From: Lachnospiraceae bacterium
GTDB lineage: Bacteria > Bacillota > Clostridia > Lachnospirales > Lachnospiraceae
Length of the DNA: 64,000 bases
Direction of reading: 5' to 3'
Assembly: GCA_900770785.1 (NCBI GenBank)
Contig: CAAGLJ010000071.1
Location: forward strand, 1-64,000
This document shows, piece after piece, positions 34,542-42,857 of this stretch; positions within the stretch are counted from its first letter, which is position 1, and the number at the start of each line of letters is the position of its first letter. The notes under the pieces are model-generated. The model searched no databases. It worked only from the letters and a program-made list of their open reading frames with translations, and was not told the DNA's origin. Made by a program: the position numbers and the translations under genes.

Positions 34542-35226
34542 AATGGACAATATTCGCAGGCAGCTGCTGGATATGGCGGATCTGGCTTACAAAGACTTCC
34601 AGTCCAAATTGATTCCTACCGTTGCCCCCGGGCTGATTATCGGTATCAGGACACCAGTATTGCGTAAATATGCCAAAGCCCTGGCAAAACAGCCGGAAAG
34701 AGAAGAGTTTTTAGGCAGTCTGCCCCATGTTTATTATGAGGAAAACAATCTTCATGGCTTTCTTTTGGAAACTCTTAAGGATTACGAAGGATGTATACAG
34801 GAATTGAACCGCTTCCTTCCCTTTGTGGATAACTGGGCTACCTGTGATATGATGAGCATCAGGGTATTGAAGGCAAAACCGGACAAGACGCTGGGGAGGG
34901 CCAGAGAATGGATAGACAGCAGCCATACTTATGTATGCCGTTTTGGGATTAAAGTACTGATGGATTCCTACCTGGAGGAACATTTTTCGGAAGAGATACC
35001 AGAACTTGTGGCGGGAGTCTGCTCAGAGGAATATTACGTCAAAATGATGCAGGCCTGGTTTTTTGCCACAGCCCTGGCAAAGCAGTATGAAGCGGTTTTC
35101 CCCTATTTGCAAAGAAAGAGATTGCCCTCATGGGTACATAATAAAACGATTCAAAAGGCCAGAGAAAGCCATAGAATATCACCTGAACAGAAGGAGGAGC
35201 TGAAGGCTTTAAAGGTGAAGCTGTAA
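34534..35226 (+). CDS. AlkD-like DNA alkylation repair protein
   Basis: A 230-residue all-helical protein made of HEAT-like repeats, as in the AlkD DNA glycosylase family, which removes alkylated bases without flipping them out. The motifs PFVDNWATCDMMS and SWVHNKTIQKARES are typical of the Firmicutes branch of this family. It overlaps tmk and probably shares its transcript. No LexA-like box is visible. Activity on alkylated DNA is an inference from the family. Confidence 0.88.
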   Translation: MNRMDNIRRQLLDMADLAYKDFQSKLIPTVAPGLIIGIRTPVLRKYAKALAKQPEREEFLGSLPHVYYEENNLHGFLLETLKDYEGCIQELNRFLPFVDNWATCDMMSIRVLKAKPDKTLGRAREWIDSSHTYVCRFGIKVLMDSYLEEHFSEEIPELVAGVCSEEYYVKMMQAWFFATALAKQYEAVFPYLQRKRLPSWVHNKTIQKARESHRISPEQKEELKALKVKL

Positions 35227-35229
35227 ACC

Positions 35230-35259
35230 GGTATATTTTTCTCTTTTTTTCCCATACTA
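35230..35259 (+). promoter_or_regulatory. Sigma F/G promoter for spoVAD
   Basis: GGTATA (35230-35235), 17-nt spacer, CATACTA (35253-35259), an exact match to the forespore -10 consensus. It lies 70 bases before spoVAD. Confidence 0.75.
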
Positions 35260-35328
35260 AATCCAAAAAGCTGCCAAAGGCAGTCCCCACACAGCTGTGG
35301 AGCTTTCGGCAGAGGAAAGGTGGAAAGT

Positions 35329-36363
35329 ATGAAAGAAAAGGGAAACAGAATTGTAGGAAAACAGAGCATGGAATTTGGCACTCCTGTAATCCTGGCCTGC
35401 AGTGCTTCTATTGTAGGAAAAAAAGAGGGAGAAGGCCCTTTGGGACAACTCTTTGACCAGGTGGGAGATGAGGATATGTTCGGAGCCAAAACCTGGGAGG
35501 AGGCAGAAAGTACTCTGCAAAAGGAGGCGGTAGCACTTTGCCTGCAAAAGAGCGGTATTGCCCTGAAGGACATCCGCTATTTATTTGCCGGTGACTTACT
35601 TGGTCAATCTATTGCTTCCAGCTTTGGACTGGCTCAATATGAGACCCCTCTGTTTGGCCTTTACGGAGCCTGCTCTACCAGCGGTTTATCCATTACCTTA
35701 GGCTCAATTACCATAGCAGGAGGGCTGGCAGACAAGGTAATGTGTGTTACCTCCAGCCATTTTGCCAGTGCAGAAAAGGAGTTTCGCTATCCTTTGGAAT
35801 ATGGAAATCAAAGACCTCTGTCTGCCTCCTGGACGGTTACAGGAGGAGGAGCATTTTTACTGTCTGCACAGAAGGGACAGAAGGACAGGGCACAGATTAT
35901 GGGTGTGACTCCGGGAAAAATCGTTGACTACGGATTGAAAGATTCCATGAATATGGGGGCATGTATGGCACCTGCTGCCTGTGATACAATTTACCGGCAC
36001 TTACAGGATTTTGGGCGAAAACCGGAAGATTATGACAAGATTGTCACTGGAGATCTGGGCTATGTAGGACAGCAGGCTTTACTTGACCTGCTTGGTCAGA
36101 AAGGAATTGAACTGGGTGACAGGCATATGGACTGTGGAATTGAGATGTTTGATCAGGACACTCAGGATACCCATGCAGGGGGAAGCGGCTGCGGCTGTGC
36201 AGCTACAGTACTGTCGGCCTATCTGTTGAAGCAGTTGGAGGAAGGAAGCTGGAAGAGGATTCTTTTCGTTCCCACTGGTGCCCTGCTCAGTAAAGTAAGC
36301 TTTAATGAAGGAAATACGGTGCCCGGCATTGCACATGGGGTAGTGATTGAGCGGATAGAGTAG
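35329..36363 (+). CDS. spoVAD: Stage V sporulation protein AD
   Basis: A 344-residue thiolase-fold protein that binds dipicolinic acid on the outer side of the spore inner membrane. The core YGACSTSGLSITLGS and the C-terminal GGSGCGCAATVLSAY segment match SpoVAD. GAGGAAAGG lies before the ATG; a GTG at 35320 is in frame but overlaps that site. It stands alone, away from spoVAC, under its own forespore-type promoter. Confidence 0.95.
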   Translation: MKEKGNRIVGKQSMEFGTPVILACSASIVGKKEGEGPLGQLFDQVGDEDMFGAKTWEEAESTLQKEAVALCLQKSGIALKDIRYLFAGDLLGQSIASSFGLAQYETPLFGLYGACSTSGLSITLGSITIAGGLADKVMCVTSSHFASAEKEFRYPLEYGNQRPLSASWTVTGGGAFLLSAQKGQKDRAQIMGVTPGKIVDYGLKDSMNMGACMAPAACDTIYRHLQDFGRKPEDYDKIVTGDLGYVGQQALLDLLGQKGIELGDRHMDCGIEMFDQDTQDTHAGGSGCGCAATVLSAYLLKQLEEGSWKRILFVPTGALLSKVSFNEGNTVPGIAHGVVIERIE

Positions 36364-36391
36364 AGTAAGGCAAAAGCAGAGGCATCAAAAT

Positions 36392-36466
36392 AAATATGAG
36401 AACCGTTCCCAGTTCTGTTGACAAGCAGCTGATGCTGTGCTAGAATTAGGAACGGTTCTCATATTT
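36392..36466 (+). promoter_or_regulatory. Promoter between two arms of an 18-bp inverted repeat (Zur operator candidate)
   Basis: AAATATGAGAACCGTTCC (36392-36409) and its exact reverse complement (36449-36466) flank TTGACA (36418-36423), a 17-nt spacer and TAGAAT (36441-36446). Each arm includes the near-palindrome TGAGAAC-C-GTTCCCA or its mirror. Two regulator dimers could thus bind on both sides of the promoter. Control by the Fur-family protein encoded next is inferred. Confidence 0.8.
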
Positions 36467-36499
36467 TATATATTTATTTTATTTCAAAAGGAGATAATG

Positions 36500-36913
36500 A
36501 TGAATCCAAGGTCAAAGTACAAAACGAAGCAGCGGGAAATCCTGCTTGATTATTTTGCCAAAGTACCCGGAGTGCATATTACTGCCAGTGACGTATGTGA
36601 GTACTTCAGGAGCCAGGGGTCGCCTATCGGGCAGTCTACCATTTACCGGCAGCTGGAAAGTCTGGTGGACGAAGGGATTATTAATAAATATATTATTGAT
36701 GGCAACAGTCCGGCCTGCTTTGAATATACAGGGATGGATGTTCATAACAGCGGGGAGGTCTGTTTCCATTGTAAATGTGAAAAATGTGGGAAGCTGATAC
36801 ATCTGCACTGTGGGAAGCTGGAAGGAATGCAGAAGCATTTGTCTGCATACCACCAATTTACATTGAATCCAATGCGTACCGTTTTCTATGGACTGTGTGA
36901 GCAGTGCAGCTGA
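36500..36913 (+). CDS. zur: Fur-family transcriptional regulator, probably zinc-responsive (Zur)
   Basis: A 137-residue Fur-fold repressor. The winged helix is in residues about 10-75 (ITASDVCEYF, QSTIYRQLESLV). Cysteine pairs for the structural zinc are CKCEKC and CEQC, with HLHC between. AAGGAG lies 6 nt before this ATG and 3 nt before the ATG at 36497. It heads an operon with a zinc-type ABC importer, which is the main reason to call it Zur and not Fur or PerR. It probably represses its own promoter. Confidence 0.88.
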   Translation: MNPRSKYKTKQREILLDYFAKVPGVHITASDVCEYFRSQGSPIGQSTIYRQLESLVDEGIINKYIIDGNSPACFEYTGMDVHNSGEVCFHCKCEKCGKLIHLHCGKLEGMQKHLSAYHQFTLNPMRTVFYGLCEQCS

Positions 36914-36955
36914 CAGGGTTGGATTTTTATATGAAAAATACAGGGAGGTTTTAGA

Positions 36956-37942
36956 ATGAGAAAATTCAGTTCTTTTTTTATTGCTGCTGCGGCTGTTTTA
37001 ATGGCGGCAGGTCTGACAGCCTGTGGCTCGAAAACAGAAACGGCAGGTCAAAGTGACGACAGTATTCAAATCGTTACCACCATTTTCCCGGAATATGACT
37101 GGGTACAGAACATTCTGGGGGAGAATCCGGCTAAGGCAGAAGTTACCATGCTTCTTGACAGCGGTGTTGACCTGCACAGCTATCAGCCAACGGCAGAGGA
37201 TATTTTGAAGATTTCCACCTGCGATATGTTCATCTATGTAGGCGGTGAATCGGATGGATGGGTAGAAAGTGCACTCAGGGAAGCAGCCAATAAGGATATG
37301 GTTGTCATCAATCTTCTGGAGATGCTGGGAGAAGAAGCTAAGGAAGAGGAGCTTGTAGAAGGCATGGAGGAGGAAGAAGAGGGAGAGGAAGAGGAAGAAG
37401 GACCGATGTATGATGAACACATCTGGCTCTCTCTCAGGAATGCTGCCGCTCTTTGTGACGGCATCGCAGAGGCGATAGAGTCCATTGATCCGGATAACGC
37501 CAGTGTTTACAAGGATAATGTAGCATTATACAAAGAAAAACTGGATGCCCTTGATACAGAATATCAGAAGGCGGTTTCCGAGGCATCCGTAAATATACTT
37601 CTTTTTGGAGACCGGTTCCCGTTCCGGTATCTGGTAGATGACTACGGGCTTAATTATTATGCGGCTTTTGTGGGCTGTTCGGCAGAAACGGAGGCCAGCT
37701 TTGAAACCATCACCTTCCTTGCACAGAAGGTGGATGAGCTTTCTCTTTCCTGCGTTATGGCGGTTGAGGGGGCACAACACAGGATTGCGGAAACCATCGT
37801 AGAGAACACCCAATCCGGGAATCAGCAGGTTTTGACGATAGATTCCATGCAGTCTACCACATCCAGAGACGTTCAGAATGGTGTCACTTATCTTTCCATT
37901 ATGGAGAGTAATCTTGAGGTGCTGAAGGAAGCCTTGAAGTAG
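36956..37942 (+). CDS. znuA: Metal ABC transporter substrate-binding lipoprotein, ZnuA/AdcA type
   Basis: A 328-residue lipoprotein (lipobox LTAC, Cys23). Metal ligands include the histidine in DLHSYQPT and the one in DEHIWLS. The loop before the second histidine, His-rich in most ZnuA, is here a Glu-rich run (about residues 124-147). The usual third histidine site reads FGDRFPFRYL, with D in place of H, a form I associate with clostridial members. Zinc is the likely metal given the regulator, manganese is not excluded. GGGAGG precedes the start. Confidence 0.9.
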   Translation: MRKFSSFFIAAAAVLMAAGLTACGSKTETAGQSDDSIQIVTTIFPEYDWVQNILGENPAKAEVTMLLDSGVDLHSYQPTAEDILKISTCDMFIYVGGESDGWVESALREAANKDMVVINLLEMLGEEAKEEELVEGMEEEEEGEEEEEGPMYDEHIWLSLRNAAALCDGIAEAIESIDPDNASVYKDNVALYKEKLDALDTEYQKAVSEASVNILLFGDRFPFRYLVDDYGLNYYAAFVGCSAETEASFETITFLAQKVDELSLSCVMAVEGAQHRIAETIVENTQSGNQQVLTIDSMQSTTSRDVQNGVTYLSIMESNLEVLKEALK

Positions 37943-37955
37943 GAGGGAGCTGTCT

Positions 37956-38666
37956 ATGTCTTTACTTACTGTTCAGAATCTGTCCCTTGGGTATGATTCG
38001 CATACTATTGTGGAAAATCTCAATTTTTCAGTGAATGCGGGGGACTACCTCTGCATCATAGGTGAAAACGGTTCCGGTAAGACCACGCTTATGAAAACGC
38101 TGCTTCACCTGCAGGAGCCAATCAGCGGTCAGATTCTGACTGGTGACGGACTCAAAAGCAATGAAATAGGCTATCTGCCGCAGCAGACGGTGGTGCAGAA
38201 AGATTTTCCGGCCTCCGTCAGAGAGATTGTTCTTTCCGGGTGTCAGGCACGCTGCGGACTTCGCCCTTTTTACAATAAAGCAGAAAAGCAGCTGGCAGCA
38301 AAAAATATGGAGCGGATGGGCATCACTTCACTGGCAAATCGCTGCTATCGGGATCTTTCCGGCGGTCAGCAGCAGCGTGTTCTTCTGGCAAGAGGCTTAT
38401 GTGCAACGAGAAAGGTTCTGCTGCTGGATGAGCCGGTTTCCGGTCTTGATCCCAAGGCCACCGCGGGGATGTACAGCCTGATTTCCGAGCTGAATCATGA
38501 GGGGATTACCATTATCATGATTTCTCATGATATCCTGGCGGCTGTCCGATACGCCAGCCATATCCTGCACATCGGAAGAACGGTATTTTTCGGAACCCGT
38601 GAGGAATACCTTAAGAGCGATATGGGCAAGTTCTTTTTACAGCAGGAAGGTGGTGAGGCAAAATGA
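37956..38666 (+). CDS. znuC: Metal ABC transporter ATP-binding protein
   Basis: A 236-residue ABC ATPase. Walker A GENGSGKTT, signature [15 protein letters not shown], Walker B LLLDEPVSGLD and the switch histidine MISHD are all intact. It energises uptake through the adjacent permease. GGAGGGAG lies before the ATG, and its stop overlaps the next start as ATGA. Confidence 0.94.
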   Translation: MSLLTVQNLSLGYDSHTIVENLNFSVNAGDYLCIIGENGSGKTTLMKTLLHLQEPISGQILTGDGLKSNEIGYLPQQTVVQKDFPASVREIVLSGCQARCGLRPFYNKAEKQLAAKNMERMGITSLANRCYRDLSGGQQQRVLLARGLCATRKVLLLDEPVSGLDPKATAGMYSLISELNHEGITIIMISHDILAAVRYASHILHIGRTVFFGTREEYLKSDMGKFFLQQEGGEAK

Positions 38667-39508
38667 TGGATAAGCTTGGAATGTATCTGCAATATCCCTT
38701 CGTCCGGTATGCCCTGATCGTAGGTGTACTGATTGCACTCTGCTCATCCCTGCTGGGGGTTACGCTCGTCCTGAAACGATTTTCATTCATAGGAGACGGA
38801 CTTTCCCATGTGGCTTTTGGTGCTGTGGCAATTGCCAGCATTTTCAATCTGACGAATGAAATGCTTCTGGTTCTGCCCATAACGGTAATCAGTGCGATTC
38901 TTTTGCTAAGAACCGGACAGAATACAAAAATTAAAGGGGATGCTGCCATTGCCATGATATCTGTAGGAGCTCTGGCACTGGGGTATCTTGTTATGAACAT
39001 CTTCTCCACATCAACGAATTTATCCGGAGATGTGTGCAGTACCCTGTTTGGCTCCACATCAATATTGACACTGACCTTACGGGAGGTCTGGCTTTGCGTG
39101 ATACTGTCAATAACGGTAGTCATTATCTTCATACTGTTCTATAATAAGATTTTTGCGGTGACTTTTGATGAAAATTTTGCAAAAGCGACAGGAACAAAGG
39201 CGGAGAGTTACAATCTGCTGATTGCGATTATGATTGCAGTAATCATCGTTCTGGCCATGAATCTGGTAGGTTCGCTTTTAATTTCGGCACTCGTGATTTT
39301 TCCTGCACTTTCCGCAATGAGATTATTCCGTACCTTTAAAATGGTAACGATATCCTCCGTAGTGCTTTCTGTTGTGGGTGCCTTCGTGGGAATCATTATA
39401 TCCATTCTTGCGGGAACCCCGGTAGGCTCTACGATAGTGGCTGTTAATGTATTGACTTTTGGAATCTGCTATGCAGCAGGAAGGATAACAGGAGGTTTTG
39501 GAAAATGA
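38663..39508 (+). CDS. znuB: Metal ABC transporter permease, ZnuB type
   Basis: A 281-residue membrane protein with about eight or nine hydrophobic segments. GDGLSHVAFGAVAIA near the N-terminus and ALVIFPALSAMRLFRT in the second half are typical ABC-3 family motifs. It forms the membrane channel with the ATPase and the lipoprotein. Starts and stops overlap with both neighbours (ATGA), which shows tight translational coupling. Confidence 0.94.
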   Translation: MMDKLGMYLQYPFVRYALIVGVLIALCSSLLGVTLVLKRFSFIGDGLSHVAFGAVAIASIFNLTNEMLLVLPITVISAILLLRTGQNTKIKGDAAIAMISVGALALGYLVMNIFSTSTNLSGDVCSTLFGSTSILTLTLREVWLCVILSITVVIIFILFYNKIFAVTFDENFAKATGTKAESYNLLIAIMIAVIIVLAMNLVGSLLISALVIFPALSAMRLFRTFKMVTISSVVLSVVGAFVGIIISILAGTPVGSTIVAVNVLTFGICYAAGRITGGFGK

Positions 39509-40089
39509 AAAAAATGATTTATACTCTCATGTGTTTAGCAGTCATTGCAGCTGTAGCAGGCTGTGGAAGCAGCAAAACAGGCGGACGTACTGCGAATAAG
39601 CAGACCGGTGTAGAGGATGTATTACAGGCAGGGATGGCAGAGGCAGACGGCACTGCCCAGAGTGATGATGAAAGTCAGGGTGAAATAAAAGATGAGACGG
39701 CCAGGACGGTAACTGGGGCAGATAACGGGGATGGCGGCAATACGGAAGGAGTCGATGTGGATTTGACCTCCCTGTCCAGTACAATGGTTTACTCGGAGGT
39801 TTACAGTATGATGTACAGGCCGGAGGATTACGTCGGCAAGACCATCAAGATGGATGGGCAGTTTGCTGTATACCATGATGAGACCACAGGTAACTATTAC
39901 TTTGCCTGTATAATAGAGGATGCTGCGGCCTGCTGTTCCCAGGGGATAGAATTTGTTCTTACGGAGGATTATTCCTACCCGGAGGATTACCCTAAGGAGG
40001 GTGGAGAAATCACCGTAATCGGAGTATTTGATACGTATATGGAAGATGATTTTATGTATGCGACTTTGAGAGAGGCAAAGATTTTATAA
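39505..40089 (+). CDS. Zur-operon lipoprotein with CCSQGIEF motif
   Basis: A 194-residue lipoprotein (lipobox VAGC, Cys20). An acidic, Gly/Asp/Glu-rich linker (about 25-85) is followed by a compact C-terminal domain containing EDYVGKTIKMDGQF and AAACCSQGIEFVL. The same domain, as I recall it, ends a family of predicted permeases (TIGR03943/YcgQ type) that are zinc-linked. The two adjacent cysteines could bind metal. It is coupled to znuB by ATGA overlap, so a role in zinc handling outside the cell is likely but unproven. Confidence 0.78.
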   Translation: MKKMIYTLMCLAVIAAVAGCGSSKTGGRTANKQTGVEDVLQAGMAEADGTAQSDDESQGEIKDETARTVTGADNGDGGNTEGVDVDLTSLSSTMVYSEVYSMMYRPEDYVGKTIKMDGQFAVYHDETTGNYYFACIIEDAAACCSQGIEFVLTEDYSYPEDYPKEGGEITVIGVFDTYMEDDFMYATLREAKIL

Positions 40090-40156
40090 ATCAGCACAGG
40101 CTGTTACTGGTTATGGGTAAACGGTCACACACCTGGCTTTAGCATGGAGGTAGTGG

Positions 40157-40414
40157 ATGAGAACCATGGAATTTAAGATGGAACGGCAGGGACTTTTGCA
40201 GGAAGGACAGCCGGTTACGGTAACCGAAGGACTTCTGCCCAGTAATTATTATTATACGATTGACCCATCCCTTGCCATGTCGGGGAATGTACCTTTCAGA
40301 GAACGGCTTTTTGCCAGAGAAGGAAAGGTCATTCAGATTATTGAAAATGAACGGGGGTTCTATGTGACTGTGGCCTTTGAGGACAGTAACCCCAATGTGA
40401 AGCATGATATGTAG
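40157..40414 (+). CDS. Hypothetical protein, 85 residues
   Basis: A small soluble protein with mixed strands, ending in YVTVAFEDSNPNVKHDM. GGAGG lies at 40145-40149. It stands just before ridA and may be co-transcribed with it. I do not recognise a family, and there are no catalytic or membrane features. Confidence 0.7.
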   Translation: MRTMEFKMERQGLLQEGQPVTVTEGLLPSNYYYTIDPSLAMSGNVPFRERLFAREGKVIQIIENERGFYVTVAFEDSNPNVKHDM

Positions 40415-40432
40415 AGTAAACAGGAGGTAATC

Positions 40433-40807
40433 ATGAAAAAAATTATGACTGACAATGCACCGGCGGCTATCGGCCCCTATTCCCAGGCCATTCAGGTAGA
40501 TAAATTTTTATTTACCTCAGGTCAGATTCCCATCAATCCTGCAAGTGGAGAGGTGGAGGCCGAAGGAATTGAGGCACAGGCCAGACAGGTAATGGAAAAT
40601 ATAGGAGCCATTCTTAAGGAGGCAGGAACGGATTATAAAGGGGTAGTAAAAACCACCTGTTTTTTGGCGGATATGAACGATTTTGCCGCCTTTAACAGCG
40701 TATACGAGCTGTATTTTACGGAAAAACCGGCCAGAAGCTGCGTAGCCGTTAAGCAGCTTCCCAAATCCGTACTTTGCGAGGTGGAGGTCATCGCTTATCT
40801 TGGATAA
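40433..40807 (+). CDS. ridA: RidA family protein (reactive imine deaminase)
   Basis: A 124-residue YjgF/YER057c/UK114 protein that hydrolyses reactive enamines and imines produced by PLP enzymes such as threonine dehydratase. The motifs GPYSQAIQ, TSGQIPINP, the conserved arginine in PARSCV and the terminal CEVEVIAYLG are intact. AGGAGG precedes the ATG. Its end lies 13 bases before the shikimate kinase start. Confidence 0.95.
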   Translation: MKKIMTDNAPAAIGPYSQAIQVDKFLFTSGQIPINPASGEVEAEGIEAQARQVMENIGAILKEAGTDYKGVVKTTCFLADMNDFAAFNSVYELYFTEKPARSCVAVKQLPKSVLCEVEVIAYLG

Positions 40808-40820
40808 AGAGGAGAAAAGC

Positions 40821-41330
40821 ATGAACAGCAATGTAGTTTTAATCGGCATGCCGGGTGTGGGAAAAAGTACGGTAGGCATAGTGCTGGCAAAGCATCTGGG
40901 CTATGGCTTTGTGGACTCGGATCTGGTGATCCAAAAAGAGGAAGGCGGGCTGCTCCATCAGCTGATAGCCAAACAGGGACTGGAGGGCTTTCTGGAAACG
41001 GAAAACAGGATAAACGCGGCACTCTCTCCAAAGAATTCGGTTATTGCCACAGGAGGAAGTGCAGTTTACGGAAAAGAGGCTATGGAGCATTTTGCAGCTA
41101 TTGGACAGATTATCTATTTACGTCTTGGTCTGGATACTCTGATAAAACGTTTGGGGGATTTGACCAGGCGGGGGGTAGCCATGAAGAAGGGACAAAGCCT
41201 GGAGGATTTATACAAGGAGAGAGTTCCGCTTTATGAGAAATACGCCAATCTGGTAATCGACTGCGAAGAAAAAGAAATACGCCAGATTGTGGAAGAAATT
41301 GCCAGGTGGTGGAATGATGAAAAAAAGTGA
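40821..41330 (+). CDS. aroK: Shikimate kinase
   Basis: A P-loop kinase (GMPGVGKST) of about 169 residues; the DSD motif and GGSAVYG are the shikimate-binding parts, and the arginine in RRGVAM lies in the lid region. It would convert shikimate to shikimate 3-phosphate in aromatic amino acid synthesis. Start: AGAGGAG 6 nt upstream; the ATG-like start further upstream at 40800 lacks a site. No other aro gene is near, so the assignment rests on sequence only. Confidence 0.85.
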   Translation: MNSNVVLIGMPGVGKSTVGIVLAKHLGYGFVDSDLVIQKEEGGLLHQLIAKQGLEGFLETENRINAALSPKNSVIATGGSAVYGKEAMEHFAAIGQIIYLRLGLDTLIKRLGDLTRRGVAMKKGQSLEDLYKERVPLYEKYANLVIDCEEKEIRQIVEEIARWWNDEKK

Positions 41331-42231
41331 AGTAAAAAGCAGCCTGCTTCTGCTTTTAACGGCCTTCATCTGGGGTGTGGCCTTTGTGGCACAAAGTATG
41401 GGGCTGGACTATGTAGAAGCCATGACCTTCAATGGCTGCCGCTTTCTTCTGGGCGGAACGGTTCTTCTTCCGGTGATTTATTTTCGGAAAAAAAGGCAGC
41501 TGAAGCAGGCACCGGATGAAGGCCAAAAAAGAAAACAGAGAAAAATCACTTTGGTGGGCGGTATCTGCTGTGGTCTGGCTCTGTGTACAGCTTCCTGTCT
41601 GCAGCAATACGGGATTCAATATACTACTGTAGGAAAGACCGGTTTCATTACTGCACTATATATCGTGATTGTTCCCATCCTGGGCATTTTTCTCAAAAAA
41701 AAGATAAGCCCTCTGGTATGGGCCGGGGCAGTTCTTGCTGTAGCAGGGTTTTACTTTTTGTGCATTACGGAAAACTCCGGTATTAATAAAGGTGATATAC
41801 TGGTATTTTTCTGTGCCGTCTGCTTTTCCTTCCATATTATGATTATTGATTACTTTGCCCCTAAGGCCGACGGAGTGCAGTTATCCTGCGTCCAGTTTTA
41901 TGTCAGCGGAATCATCTGTATGGTGGCAGCCTTCCTTCTGGAAACACCTTCCATGCAAGAGATTATGGCAGGAGCGATACCCATTCTCTATGCAGGAATT
42001 TTCTCCTGTGGAGTAGCATATACCCTGCAAATCGTGGGACAGGCCAGGGTTAATCCTACGGTGGCGTCCATGATTCTTAGTCTGGAGTCGGTGATTTCCG
42101 TCTTGGCAGGCTGGGTAATTTTACAGGAAACACTTACCGGAAGGCAAATTGTCGGCTGCATACTGGTGTTTGGTGCGGTTATCCTGGCCCAGCTTCCCTG
42201 GCCTATAGTGGGAAAGGGAAAGACGAATTGA
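41314..42231 (+). CDS. EamA/DMT family permease
   Basis: About 305 residues with ten hydrophobic segments in two EamA repeats (FIWGVAFVAQSMGLDYV; QYTTVGKTGFITALYIVIVPI; SLESVISVLAGWVILQETLT). Members export or import amino acids, nucleotide-like compounds or metabolites, and the substrate cannot be read. The start lies inside the end of aroK, with AGGTGG just upstream. The second ATG at 41317 is equally possible. Confidence 0.92.
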   Translation: MMKKSEVKSSLLLLLTAFIWGVAFVAQSMGLDYVEAMTFNGCRFLLGGTVLLPVIYFRKKRQLKQAPDEGQKRKQRKITLVGGICCGLALCTASCLQQYGIQYTTVGKTGFITALYIVIVPILGIFLKKKISPLVWAGAVLAVAGFYFLCITENSGINKGDILVFFCAVCFSFHIMIIDYFAPKADGVQLSCVQFYVSGIICMVAAFLLETPSMQEIMAGAIPILYAGIFSCGVAYTLQIVGQARVNPTVASMILSLESVISVLAGWVILQETLTGRQIVGCILVFGAVILAQLPWPIVGKGKTN

Positions 42232-42275
42232 AGGGGCTGTAGCGAAAAATAAGAATAAAAATTTTTCTTCTGGAG

Positions 42276-42305
42276 ATAGTAGATAGAAATATCTACTATT
42301 TTTAT
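42276..42305 (+). terminator. Rho-independent terminator
   Basis: ATAGTAGATA-GAAA-TATCTACTAT, perfect 10-bp stem, followed by TTTTTATT. It ends the ridA-aroK-EamA unit. Confidence 0.85.
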
Positions 42306-42383
42306 TGGGGTTTCTTTGGTATAAGCAGGATAGCCGAAAGTGGAGGTCCTGGAGAAAATAGAAGCTCTGGAATGGAGGAAAAA

Positions 42384-42740
42384 ATGGATTATGTAAAAGC
42401 CTTTCTGATAGGAGGAATTATCTGTGCATTGGTACAGATTTTAATGGAAAAAACGAAGATGCTGCCGGGCAGAATTATGGTTTTGCTGGTTTGCAGCGGT
42501 GCACTCTTAAGTGCGGTGGGGCTGTATGAGCCTTTTGTAGAGTTTGCAGGTGCAGGAGCCAGCGTACCTCTGCTTGGCTTCGGAAACGTGCTGATGAAGG
42601 GAGTGAAGGAGGCAGTAGACAGTAAGGGCTTTCTGGGCCTTTTTGAAGGAGGCTTCAAGGCAGGGGCCATAGGCTGCAGCGGAGCATTGATTTTCGGCTA
42701 TATTGCCAGCCTTATCAGCAGCTCAAAAATGAAGGATTAG
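42384..42740 (+). CDS. spoVAE: Stage V sporulation protein AE
   Basis: A 118-residue membrane protein with three or four hydrophobic segments, related to SpoVAC; GAGASVPLLGFGNVLMKGVKEAV is the SpoVAE form of the family core. GGAGG lies 5 nt before this ATG; an ATG at 42372 overlaps that site. It is a single-gene unit between a terminator and feoAB. I did not find a convincing forespore promoter before it. Confidence 0.9.
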   Translation: MDYVKAFLIGGIICALVQILMEKTKMLPGRIMVLLVCSGALLSAVGLYEPFVEFAGAGASVPLLGFGNVLMKGVKEAVDSKGFLGLFEGGFKAGAIGCSGALIFGYIASLISSSKMKD

Positions 42741-42806
42741 CTTCACAAAACCCCGGTGAAGTAAACTTTTGGAAAAGTTTAGAAAAAAAGTGACTTTGAG
42801 AAAAAA

Positions 42807-42824
42807 ATACCGTATACTTGGTAT
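42807..42824 (+). promoter_or_regulatory. Palindrome before feoAB
   Basis: ATACC-N8-GGTAT lies 34 bases before the FeoAB start and overlaps a probable -10 element (TATAGT, 42822-42827). A metal-dependent repressor could bind here, but it does not match a Fur box well. Confidence 0.4.
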
Positions 42825-42857
42825 AGTTATACAGTAGGATTAATGGTGGTGAAAAAT

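Noticed and set aside
36400..36456. GAACCGTTC sites as LexA boxes
   Set aside because: Spacing is GAAC-N1-GTTC, not GAAC-N4-GTTC, and the downstream genes are for metal uptake.
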